From the NCBI RefSeq assembly GCF_009870125.1, contig NC_046683.1, positions 44,035,869-44,099,868 on the forward strand: a DNA stretch of 64,000 nt, read 5' to 3'. Source of the stretch: Drosophila pseudoobscura. Its lineage: Eukaryota > Arthropoda > Insecta > Diptera > Drosophilidae. Each line of letters begins with the position of its first letter. The stretch's first letter is position 1. The notes below the pieces were generated by a model. That model was not told the DNA's origin and searched no databases. It saw only the letters and a list, made by a program, of their open reading frames with translations. Positions 35,701-46,507 of the stretch are shown piece after piece. Both the position numbers and the translations under genes were made by a program.

Positions 35701-37908
35701 TATATCATCATTATTTTATGATGTGCACTTTTGAGGGATCTTCTGGCAAAGTTTCGCAAGAGCATTTCACATTCGGAAGTTAGCCGAATCGATAACCGAT
35801 TGAAGTGTTTGGATATTGGATATATTATTTAGATAGGAATTATTTAGATATTACCACACTACTAAGTACGTACAAGACTTTGCTGTTGCGGCTCTTGTTT
35901 GTTTGATTTGCTTGGGTTCGCCATCGCAATCGCAATCGCAAGGAAACAAAGTCAGAGTATATGATATGTACATAGAAATAAAATAAGTTTATTTACAATT
36001 TACATACAAGTCAAGAGAGGAGAAAGAAGAGAGCAATATGTTGGTTAAGATATAATAATAATACGTATATATAGTAATGTAAGGTATAAGTACTAGAAGA
36101 TCGGGATACTACGACGAGAACTACGAATCATAAGCAAAACGGTACGGTTACGGGTACTACGCGAAAACTTCAGAGTGCAGTGGCTCTACGGCTATACGGC
36201 TCTACGGGGGTAGGGGAGATACGTGGCAACGTGGTATGCTATGCGATGCGGCAGGTAGGTGCTCTCTCTAGGCTTACTTACTCCACGGACGCAGCGGGGG
36301 CAGGAGCCTCAACTGGAGCAGCAGGAGGCGCCGCTTCTTCCACAGCAGATGGAGGATGGGGATGTGAAGGCGGAAGAGGAGGAGGCTGGGCATCGGCAAT
36401 CGACTCCACCTGGGCACTCAGATTAGCCAGCTCCTCCAGCGATGGCTGTGGCGTGGGTGGACTCTCCTCATCGTTGGCCAGCGCCCGCTCGATCTCTGGC
36501 TCCGGGGTGGAGGTCTTCAGGCTGTCCGCATCTCCCTGCAGCTGTGGTGTTGGGGCTCGGGATGAGCTCACCTCGGCCATGACCTCGCCAGACTCCACCG
36601 CCGCCGCATCCGCCGCCGCCGACGTCGCCTCCTCTTCCTGGGCGGGCTGGGGCTGCTCAAGGTGCAGGCCCTCCATCACCTTGTGCTTGGCCTCGTCCAG
36701 GGCGTGGGTGCCCTCCTTGAAGGCGTTACCCAGATCGTTGGTAATCCCCGCCACGGCCGCGCCCACCGTCTCTTTGGCCGTGTCCAGGCCCGTGGTCAGC
36801 GTCTGAGTGGCATCTGAAAGGGGGACACAAAGGAGGTATACAAAGAACACTTTCATTTGCCATTTCCTGGTAGAATATACATACGTATGTACGAGTATAT
36901 ATGCACACATATATTGTTTGTGTGTACTACATATAATATTTTTAAGTCAATGTTTTGCTCTAATTCGCTGACGGGCTCGGGCTCGGGCTCGGCTCGCCGC
37001 GGTCACGCAACCAGGTCGTTTTTCTTCATATGCTTTTAATATACCCGCATAGACCCGCATAGAGCGGCATATAAATATGGTCGGTACCGAGTAATCGTCG
37101 AATGTAAGCCACTAAGCAGGCCGAAAGGCTCTGCGACACGCATTGCTGGCCAATTGCTCTTTATTACGTAGCTTGTTATTATAATAATGTGAAATAAGAG
37201 CGCAGGATACACTGAGGAGAAAACCCAAAGGGCCGTGAAGGAAAGAGAACTGAAATCAGGGCTTTTTGACGGATCTTTTCCTAAGTGTGGGAGTAAAGTG
37301 GGAAAGCCCCCAGTTCCAGTGGTAGATTTCTGCAGAAACTTTCCTTGTACTATGAATCGATTCCTGAAGAGGATCTCTACGGATCTCTTTCCTTCGTACA
37401 CGATTCGCTATTCGAAATATTTTCGATTATCGCAGTGTAGTTTTTCGTACAGGAATCTTGGATTTCTTTGTGATTTAATGGCTAATCCATTCGTTTTGCC
37501 ATTAATTAATTGGCTGGCTGGAAATAGTATTGATTTACACGGTAACAGGGTAACGGTAACGGTAACGGTTCAAGGACTCCATCGATCATCGCCACACACG
37601 TTGCTAGTCACCATGTCCTGTCCTCTATGTGCATATTAAGTATACGCCCCGGGCCACTCTGCAGGTGGGAGCGCTGCCTTCAAAGAACTTCAGTTGCCAT
37701 TTCGATTACGGACTCGTAAATGTCATCTGCCAGCCAAAACAAACCCATGGAAAGACAGGGCCGCACCAAACACACACACACACAGAGACAGAGACACACA
37801 ACGCCTACCTTCCACAACGGCCTCGCCCTTCTCCCGGACATGGGTGGCGGCTTTCAGCATTTCGCTGCCGGCCGTTGCAACCATGGGAGTGCTGCTGGCA
37901 CAGCCCAT
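32796..37908 (-). CDS. Putative N-myristoylated MGCASS protein with Ser-Pro octapeptide repeats (long form, 841 aa)
   Basis: I do not recognise a named family. Exons 37809-37908, 36282-36813 and 32796-34689 join in frame across GT-AG introns, giving 841 aa. The N-terminus MGCASS fits N-myristoylation (Gly2, Ser6) with a palmitoylatable Cys3, so membrane attachment is likely. Residues about 15-75 (KAATHVREKGEAVVED, then TLTTGLDTAKETVGAAVAG) look amphipathic-helical. A Pro/Ala/Glu-rich acidic region follows to about 210. The last exon opens with a basic stretch (GRWFRRRAAKQERE), then WERFADQLAKSKKFKPYESF, then a basic Ser-rich region. About 15 tandem 8-residue units with Ser-Pro lie at roughly 563-693, a short helix (VVMAEYEDAALEAALARLEL) near 730, and the end is CDICSNEFVLN. 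The many SP/TP sites suggest proline-directed phosphorylation; the basic SP-rich part resembles cytoskeletal linkers only in composition. The exon joins are predicted. Confidence 0.65.
33240..33630 (-). repeat. 24 bp coding minisatellite (octapeptide repeat)
   Basis: About 15-16 units of 24 bases encode a consensus of x-S-P-S-x-x-(R/K)-M, for example HSPSASRM and RSPSTSRM. Units at about 33408-33560 are the most alike; those toward the 3' end of the gene are more diverged. The period is a multiple of three, so the opposite strand also stays open, which makes spurious antisense frames. Confidence 0.9.
34836..35762. mobile_element. Non-autonomous inverted-repeat element (DINE-1/SGM-like), intronic
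   Basis: A 14 bp perfect inverted repeat, CTCTTGCGAAACTT (34836-34849) and AAGTTTCGCAAGAG (35749-35762), bounds about 0.93 kb. Inside the left end a hairpin (GAGTTGC 34904-34910, GCAACTC 34921-34927) is followed by TATACCCGATACTTAGTCAG and CGATACGACAAAGAGTGCGT. I recall such sequence from Drosophila (especially obscura-group) DINE-1/SGM-type repeats. The centre is a 39 bp satellite. There is no transposase frame. It lies wholly inside the last intron of the MGCASS gene. The exact ends and target duplication are not clear. Confidence 0.55.
35026..35340. repeat. A/T-rich 39 bp minisatellite with 78 bp higher-order period
   Basis: Units run from CTTGATTTTTATTG or TTAGATTTTTATTG through AATAATTATTAT(C/T)A to TAATTATTATT, 39 bases each. 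Units with CTTG/TCAT alternate with units with TTAG/TTAT, giving a 78 bp higher-order repeat. Outer units are degenerate. About eight units are present. Confidence 0.85.
35988..35993 (-). terminator. Candidate intronic poly(A) signal for the short MGCASS-gene transcript
   Basis: AATAAA on the minus strand, about 285 bases beyond the TAA at 36278, and before the next exon. It would allow a transcript ending within the intron and so produce the short protein. Confidence 0.5.
36278..37908 (-). CDS. Short form of the MGCASS protein (211 aa)
   Basis: This is the same start and first two exons as the long form (37809-37908, then 36813 downward), but the second exon is read through its splice donor. 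The donor sequence is GA|GTAAGT and its TAA is in frame, so failure to splice adds only the completing base of a Glu codon and stops. The product keeps the MGCASS membrane-anchor N-terminus, the amphipathic stretch and the acidic Pro/Ala-rich tail. It lacks the basic region and the Ser-Pro octapeptides. The poly(A) signal at 35988-35993 fits such a transcript. Confidence 0.6.
36814..37808 (-). other. First coding intron of the MGCASS gene
   Basis: A 995 base intron with donor GAAG|GTAGGC and acceptor CTTTCAG. No other exon was identified. It contains a GGCTCG run (about 36974-36993) and GGTAAC repeats (about 37540-37568). Confidence 0.55.
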
Positions 37909-38777
37909 GACTCCTGTGGGGCTGCTGCTCTCAATGCTGCTGCTCCATGCTGATCGAAGACCGAAGACCGAATCCCGTATCGTTAGGTGATTGTACAGAT
38001 ACTCGATATATAGAGCGGCAATGGCAGATTTATTAAATATGAATGTGAAAAAAAAGTACGCCCGCCTTTGGTCACGAACTCCACGCAACTGAACACTGAC
38101 CCAAAACATTTGCTGCTAAAGTGAAGGGTCAGTACAGCACTCACGGTATGCCTCATGTCCCTTTCCCCGGGCAAGACCTTTTGCTGGGGCACGCAACAGG
38201 ACCACCAGACCACCAGACCACCGGACCGGCCATACGACAAGAGCTGTACGCCGTGGCATGGCCAAGTGTTTGCATGTGCGTTTGCACTTGGCTTCAAGTG
38301 AAGCCAAATTGTTGAGGTCATGCGCGTTGGGCGCACACTTACCTACGACGACCCGTACTTAGGGGCCAAACGCTAAAAGGGTTCTGGGTCTGCCACACGG
38401 CATGGAGAAAAGGGAAACCGAAAGCATAGAAAAGTGAAAATAGAATAAAAAGTGTAGCTCTTTGGCAGCTGGTGCCAGAAGCCATACTAGTAGATACTCT
38501 AGCAGATTGTTCGGCTCGGGGGTTGGGATACGGCAAGGAAGGAATTCCCATTTAAACGATGATCGTTCTGTGATACATTCTATTAATAGATGCAGTCCCG
38601 TCTCCCCTTGAGGCAACTAAGAGACAGAATAACAGGGTATACTCGTACAAAGGAGACTCGTACTCGCAGTCGCAGTCGCCTGTGTCTATGGGCAATAGCG
38701 TGTCCAGGCGTGGCGTGCCTTCGATTCCACACTTCCAGATATGCATACGAGTTGGGCGGGTAGGGAAGGTGGGGGAG

Positions 38778-38806
38778 GTGTGTGTGTGTGTGTGTGTGTG
38801 TGTGTT
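38778..38806. repeat. (TG)n microsatellite
   Basis: About 13 GT units. Confidence 0.9.
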
Positions 38807-41800
38807 GGTCAATAAAGTCTGCACTCAGTTATTATTTATAGAACATTGTGCGATGTCCAATTGTTGCTCCAATTTCCATAAGCCCTTTTGTGTGCCCCAC
38901 GTGCCGCCGAATGAATGAAGTGAAACGTCCGGCTGGGTTGACAGTTCCCACAAAATCAGATAAGAACTCCATGTATGATATTGATTCGGTACGAGTACGA
39001 GTAGGAATACAATCTAAATCTATTCTCTAATATGCAAATTTTCGTGCTAGTTAGGGACTGGGCCAAGACCCACACCGCACACCATCCTGCTGCAGTCCAC
39101 ATCACATCACATCATCGTCTTTGGTCCCAGAGATGATGTTCGCTTCGAGTGACAGCTAACATTGGCAACGTCTCTGCTGAGGTTTTTGCCTGTGTTACCG
39201 TTCTTTTTGTCGGTCGCAAATTTACGAAAATTGATTTTTGATTTATTTTCAGAGTTTTGAGTTTCGGCTTTCGGTTTTTGTTTTTCTTCTGTGCGCGAGA
39301 GATCTGCGCGAGATCTGCAGGCGATTGGCTCTTGGCTCTTGGCTCATGGCTCATGGCTGTTGGCTGTTGGCTCTTGGGGCGCTGAGTGAGTGCCTATTTA
39401 TGCTCTGTGATTTATGTCAGTCAGCGCGCAGTGACAGCGCTTTTCATGAGCCAATAAAGTTGTCCATGTCGCTTTGTCATATTCATATATCATGGCAATG
39501 CTCGTACACCCGGCAACTTATGTCACATGGTCCCCGAGTCAAAAACTGGAGTACTCCGTACACTCATAGAGAGAGAGAGCCTCTGAGCATAAATGAAGTT
39601 TAAGTGCGCGATCGAAGCCCGTCAAAGGCGACGGTGACGGTGACGGTGACAAAACACAATTTGGCCTGGGCCAACAAACAAATAAACACGAAAAGTCGCA
39701 TATAAATCAGCACAGCCACAGTACAGCACACACGCAGCTGTTCGCGGATCGCCTGGCTCTGGGATCGGGAGTCGGTTGTGGTGTGGTGTGGTTGCGATGG
39801 TGGTGGTTCATTAGACTCTCGACCTGGCTCTCGGTGCTGCCTGCCATTTGGCCTGACGTTAATTACATAAGCTAAGCGGTGCTTAATTATGTGCTCAACA
39901 ATAGACCAAAAGTGCTCAAAGAGTCGACCTGACTCTCGACTTGAGTCACATGATGTAATGCCTCTCTGTGCCTCCTCCCCTATGCCTCCCCAATGCGAAA
40001 GTTTCGCCTTTTGATGTACATGTGGAATGCCTGCCCTGATGGGATGCTAATGGAATGGGGAACTTCAGCTAGATCATACAGTTGGGAATGATAATGTCTG
40101 AGATATTCTATGACACAAATCAGTCGAGATTTCCTTGTGTTAAAGATAGAACGAACCTTTGGGGAAAATGTTCTACTGCCATTAGATATTGTATATGTAT
40201 CTGCCTCTCCATTCTGTTCTTAGGGTATTGCTATCTTCGATCTTGGCGCACAGCTTGGGGAGGCTTCAGCGATATTGTTTTGGTGGTGTTCACTTTCGAT
40301 TCAGGCAAGAATAATGGCAACTGCGAGACAGGTAAACAGGTAAACAGCATGCGAGAGAGACAGCTTCCTTTGGCAATTTGTATGGGGCTTTGTCTCTGGC
40401 GACAGCTTCCTCAAACATGCTTTTGAACTTGGCTGAAAGCGCGACTGAAGTACGTATGCGAGATGGCGTCGGGGCTGGAATTGGGGCTGGAGTTGTGGCA
40501 GGGGTTGGGGCACGGGTTGCGGCTGGGGTTAGTCTTGGGGTTGAGGGGATCTATTGCACAAGGTGCTGCTGCAGGAGTGTGTGTGTGTGTGTGTGGAGAC
40601 CACCTTGGGCATAAATTGTAATTATGCCTGCCACTGTGGCAAACAATAAATCTCCAGCGTATTTATCGTGCAACATGACAGAAGTGGGTCGGACCCAAGA
40701 GCCCAAGCCCAAGCCCAGATTTTTTTTTTTTTTGCATACGACAACTGAAACCCCGAAAAACATTTACCATATTTACTTGCAACAATAACACACGGCAGTC
40801 GAAGCATTTTAAATGCAGTTATGACTAAATGCAAAAGCTATTTTGATGTTGAATGCTTTTGCCTTTGCTTTTGTGTGGCTGATGGTGGGGCATGGGCATG
40901 GGGCAGCAGAGCAGCAGAGCGGCAGAGCAGTGTTGGTGGTGCTGTCGCTTAAAATTGTACGCATAGCTTGAAACATGAAAAGTTACTTAGAGTCTGAGCT
41001 TTGCGGGGCCTTTAATTAAAAGCGACAGGTTTCCGAGACATTTTACTTTGATATACAGCACCGCCACAGATACAGATACAGATGCAGATGCAGACACATA
41101 TACACATGTATGTACGTTCCGTTGTTGTTTGCATTGGATGTTGCAGTTGAAGTTGCAGTTGCAGTTATTGTAATTACATATGGCGATGTCCAGAGCCGCA
41201 CCCATATCGAAGACCGACCGCTGACCCACATTTCGAGAGCAACCCAGCCAACCAGCCACCAGCCAGCCACAGCTTTTGGACTTTGAAGATGCAAATGGAA
41301 CCGCATCGCATCGCCTGTGCATCGCTCAGCATCGGTTTTTGCCCCACGATCGCTTTGGAGACGGAGGCGACGTTGGCGCCAAATTTATGTAATCAAAACC
41401 AACCCAAATGGATGCGATGCGATGCCATGGCATTCAATAAAATTGCCAGCTTCGCTTTGGCTTTGGCTTTGGCTCTGATGATGTCAGCATCATCATCATC
41501 ATCGGGTGGTGGTGGTGGTGGTGGTGTGGTTCAGACGGGAGACAGCAACCCAAAACCTAGGCAAAAAGGTTATCAATATCTCAAGATCTTTTGTAAAAGT
41601 TGGCAAATTTCACTCGTAATGCAATCGCACGCAATGTCCTCATCCGCCTTCGCCTTCGCCTCCGCCTCCACAGAGGAGCCTCAAAGAGCCTGAAAGGCCT
41701 GAGAGCCAAGGGAAAGCCAGGGAAGAGCTGCGACTAGAAATGATTTCCAATCTCTTTCATTTCTTTTAATTATAGATATGTGTGTGTGTGTGTGTTTGCG

Positions 41801-42358
41801 ACTGAAACATAAATCATATTGACACTTGGACTTAATTAAAAAACAACCTACGAACCGCAGTTCTAGTTGGGCTGCCAACGAAACTGAATTTTTGTAGAAA
41901 AATCATAAATCAATGCAGCAGCATCAGCAGCAGCAGCAGCGCGAAAGGCAACTAATAAAATTCAATTTGTAATCAGAACCTCTCTGCAACGCCCTTACGA
42001 AATGGTCAAGAGGCAGAGGAGATGGCCGACAACACATTGAGACGACGAAGACCCGTCCGACTCTTCAATCAGCCACAAAATACCGCAAGAGTTAGGAAGA
42101 GAGAACCGACCAACACCAACACCAACAGAAATGATGTTGTTGGTGCCGGAGAGGGGCGGTCATGGGTCTGACTTCTAAGAATGCAGCTGTTCCTCAGAGC
42201 GAGCCCCGGCTCTTGAGCCCATAAAAATGAATATGCCAGGCGGCTGTCAGAGCGGCCGGTGCCAGTGCCAGCACCCAGTGCCGCCTGCTCCTCAGACAAC
42301 GGCTACTCAACGGAATCTCAGGCTCAACAACATCGCGATCGCGACCGGGACAGGCAGC

Positions 42359-42385
42359 GGGACCGGGACCGGGACCGGGACCGGG
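42359..42385. repeat. (GGGACC)n hexanucleotide repeat
   Basis: Four units of GGGACC. Confidence 0.85.
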
Positions 42386-45013
42386 TTGAGTGTTGGCTTT
42401 GGAGTTTTGGAGTGACGTTTTGGGTTTGGCATCGAGAGAAGAACAAAGTCAGCGCCGAAGTGCCCCATGGGCCTAGAGAGGGTCTCTCGGTCTCCCATCG
42501 CACAACCAATTCCGAGCGTGAGAGCCGAGAAACACACACCAAAAGAGTCTCTCGTGATTTGTCGTTCGTATCTCATATGTATGATTATGGGGTGGATATA
42601 CCATACGTAATAATAACGATCGTTCTGGTTGGACTTCCGACACAGAACTAAACATTGAAAGGAATCAAAAGAAGAGATTTCCTTTAAAACTTGCAATTAT
42701 ATTGGAATAATAATTGAACAGACACCCCATTAGGCCAGTTTTTACTTACCCATCCACAAGCCAATGTGGAATTTGACCAAATGTAGGATCTATGTACTTC
42801 TTAGGTCCATTTACATTAATTGAATCGTTATTTTTGACACATGGACACATAGCTTATAGGAGTTTGTGCAGTATTAGAGGGCCGACATGATGGGATTCCT
42901 TAAAGTGGATTATTAGAGCACGTCCAGCATCCAAAATCGCTACAGATGGATAGATCCATCCTTTATTAATTTAAAGACCTATGTATACAATGTAGAATAT
43001 AAACTTTTCAGGTACAAATTACTAATCGAAATGAGAAATTCCCATGAGATGTGCCATAGCCCACATTCAAGCTGTTTCAATCTCTTGAGAGTCGCGCGGC
43101 CTGTCACTTGTCCATCTCTAGCCAGTGGGGCCCCAGATCCATGACGATCCTCCACACTCCACACTCCACAGTCCGTTCCATTTCATTTTGGTTGAATCCA
43201 TTTGGCCCGATGTTTGGCCCGCTTTGTTTGCGCCGTTAACCTTGGGGGCACAGCAGCAGCAGCCGACCGCGACCGCCGCGACCGACAAGAAGTAAACGAA
43301 GCAACAAAAACAAGACAAAGCAAAATGGAATGAAAAGAAATACCAGAGAAGAGGCGAAATAAGAAGAAAAAAAGAAGATTTGTATGCCACCCCAGAGAGG
43401 AAGAGGAGGCGTCGCTGGAGCTGGAGCTGAAGCTGAAGCTGGAAAAATCAAGTGCCAGAGAGTGTGATTGACGTCACAGAGTTTTCTTTTCTTTTTTTGT
43501 TTTGTTTTCAATTTGAAAAGCTTGTGGCCCGCTCCGTGTATGTCTTTTGTGGGTCAGGGTCAGGCGTTCAAATGTCAAAGCTAACCGCAGATGCACACAT
43601 GCCACACTGCCACTGCCACTGCCACTGCCGCTGCACCGCACCGCACCTCACCTCTGGCTTGGATACCACCGATACCGACTGGGATAGGGGATATGGGACT
43701 GGGACTGGGACTGGGTCTCCACCTTAGCCATGTAATTGCTTACGCACGCGACCGTCGCGTCGCTATTGGCAGGCAGGCAGGCAGGCAGTCAGCATTCATT
43801 GCCTGATGTTCACATCCACTTTCTTTGCAATTTATTTGAGTTTATGTGTTTATCGCTTCTCGCTAATCTCCACCAGAGTCGCAGCGGCAGCGGCCTCAGT
43901 GGCTTCAGTGGCATCGGAGGCATCGGTGGCATCAGTGGCAGCCACCGGCAATCAGCAACGGTGACAGTTGGGGCTACTCCCCCAAAGAGCCCATCCCAGG
44001 AAGCAGCCATAAAGTGGGTTCCCATGATTTATGGCTGCGTAATTTGCGTGCAGCCACGGCCACAGCCACAGCCACAGTCGCACGCGCATGCGCGAATGGC
44101 GCCTGCAACCTTTTTCCTTTTTCCTTTTCTCTTGCAGTGGCATTGGCAATGGCTTTGGCTTTGGCTTTTCACTAATCCCGCAAAAGATCAGCCTGACAAA
44201 TGAGCTGCCATGTGACCAGGCCAACCCAAGGATAGGTTGTGGTTCTGGCCACTCTCTTGGAATGGAATTCCTTCGCATAATAGAAGAATTTCTTAAGAAT
44301 AACAGCAGAGGTTAATTGAGAAATACTTGGAATGCCACCAACTAACTAAAAGTTAAGGAAATCCAAAGAAATATTTTATACTAATATAGGATTAGGGTTT
44401 GACGACTTTAATATATTATTGATGGATAGGTTCAGATAGATCTTATGGACTGATACGCTTTAAGTTGTGTTGGTATCCTTTGCTTACAGTTACAGGATAT
44501 TAACTTATTAAAGAAAGTGCTACAGAAACAGAGGGACATTTATTTTAACTTTCTCATGTGGCAAAACCCTCAATGGGTTAAAAGTGCCAGCGGCCAACGA
44601 GAGCAAAAGTGTGTCATTTGCATTCTTTCGGGCTTGTACCCCCCGCACCACACCCCTGGCACTCGATAAGGCGACAATCAACCGGAGAATCAAGTCGGAT
44701 CGAGACGAGACGAGACGATGGTCGCTGGAGTCGCTGGAGTCCGGGAGTACTGGAGTGCTGGTGGCTGCCGCGGCGACTGATTTATAATTTCATTGAACTA
44801 TTACCAGAGCGACACAGAGCGTTCGTTGGGTGGGGACGGGGGACAGCTCTGGCCAAATTGATTAACAATCAAAATAAATCAATACACAGCCTCGGAGCAA
44901 GAAATGTCAAAAATCGCAACGAGCAAATTGCAATTGCAACACTTTCGCTGCAGATTTTGTTTTTCACACTTGATTTACATTTTAAATTGAAAAGGCAGGC
45001 CGAAAACGGCCGA

Positions 45014-45130
45014 AACCGAACACCGAACACCGAACACCGAACGCCGAACACTGACAAAACTGAGAAAACTGAGAAAACGGAGCGCTGAAAACTGAATACT
45101 CAAGACTGAAAACTGAGACTGAAAACGGAG
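45014..45130. repeat. CCGAACA and AACTGAGA repeat cluster
   Basis: CCGAACA heptamers are followed by degenerate AAAACTGAG/GAAAACTGA units. A short CCGAACA run recurs at about 45590-45605. Confidence 0.75.
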
Positions 45131-46450
45131 AGCAAAGTTGGGGGCCAAAATTTCGCAGCCGCCAGGCATGAAAACTCCAAGACGAATTGGGCGACATTGT
45201 CAGCCAGCCAGCTAGCCAGCCAGCCAGCCAGCAGTTTGAGATTGTTGCATGGATTTGGGGCATGTGCAACACACCAGCCCAGACAGAGACGGAGACCCCA
45301 CCATCTCTCCGAACCCTCGGTCTATGAACAAGATAAAGAGATCAATGGCAGTGACGGCCCCGAAACGATCTTCGCGGCGGCGGCTACGGCGGCCACGGCG
45401 GCACAGGTGAAATGTCAATTCCTTGTGCATTTACACACTGCCAGCCCCTCTCATACGAATACCCGTAATTTAAGTCTTAATCGTCCACGCCATAATGCTG
45501 TTAAGCCGTCTAATTGAAGTTTCACTTTTCCCATATCCAACCCATAGCCGAAGACCCATCCCCAGACCCAGACCCATACCTCCTCAGACACCGAACACCG
45601 AACACAGGCCTCAGACTCGCTGACTCTCTGACTGTCTGACCTCTGTGCAGATACATTAATTATCTGTAATGAACGTTTACACTTATTTATTGGCATTAAA
45701 TCATCGTTTAACGCGTTTTGAGCATGCACTTTGGCGGTCCCCCGGCTCAAGCCGTTGCCATACAGATCCATCCGTTCATCCGCAGCGATCCCTCCTGTCC
45801 CTGTCCGCTGTCCGCTGTCCACTGACCACTGTCCACGAATGGCCTTCGAGTGCCTTGTTTCGCCTTGTGCCTCTCTCTCTCTCTGGCTGTCTTTGTGGAC
45901 TGGACAAAAGTCGCATCGATATGCATGTCAAGTGGCCGCAAATTACACTTGAGGACGCTTCCGTTTCTTTATGGCAGTTTCTAAGCGGAATCAGACCCGA
46001 TAAAACTCTGGCCCGCGAGTTCATTGGCATTTTGTGTGCCACATAACAAATGCCTGCCACTTGGATAATGAGTTATGAGAGCCCACAGGCAGCCAAAGCC
46101 ACACAGCCATCGAACACTGCATCAATTATTATTGAATGGGCATTCACCTGCCTACAAATCGATACTTACTTTTGATTGTTCTTTCAACTAGGACCCAGAA
46201 AGGGGGGCGTTTTGTTTAATTAATGGGCATTTTGTTGGGGAAGAAGTATGGATAACAGCTATAAGAATAAACCAATGAATAGATTGTGTATTTACACCTA
46301 TTTGGTTATAGTTTCAATTATATTTCCAGGTCTATATTTTATCCCTCTGCTAAAAGTTGCAATGCAAAATAAACAGCAAAAAGAATCCAAGAGTGAATCG
46401 TGAATAAAGGTCCTCTCCTATGTACGTACATATTGCATTATAGCTATATA

Positions 46451-46507
46451 AATTTACACACATGTGTAAATTCTTATTATATATAAATTTACACACATGT
46501 GTAAATT
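46451..46507. repeat. Tandemly duplicated 22 bp palindrome
   Basis: AATTTACACA, CA, TGTGTAAATT occurs at 46451-46472 and again, identical, at 46486-46507, with a 35 bp period. Each copy has perfect 10 bp inverted arms around a 2 bp centre. Confidence 0.95.
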
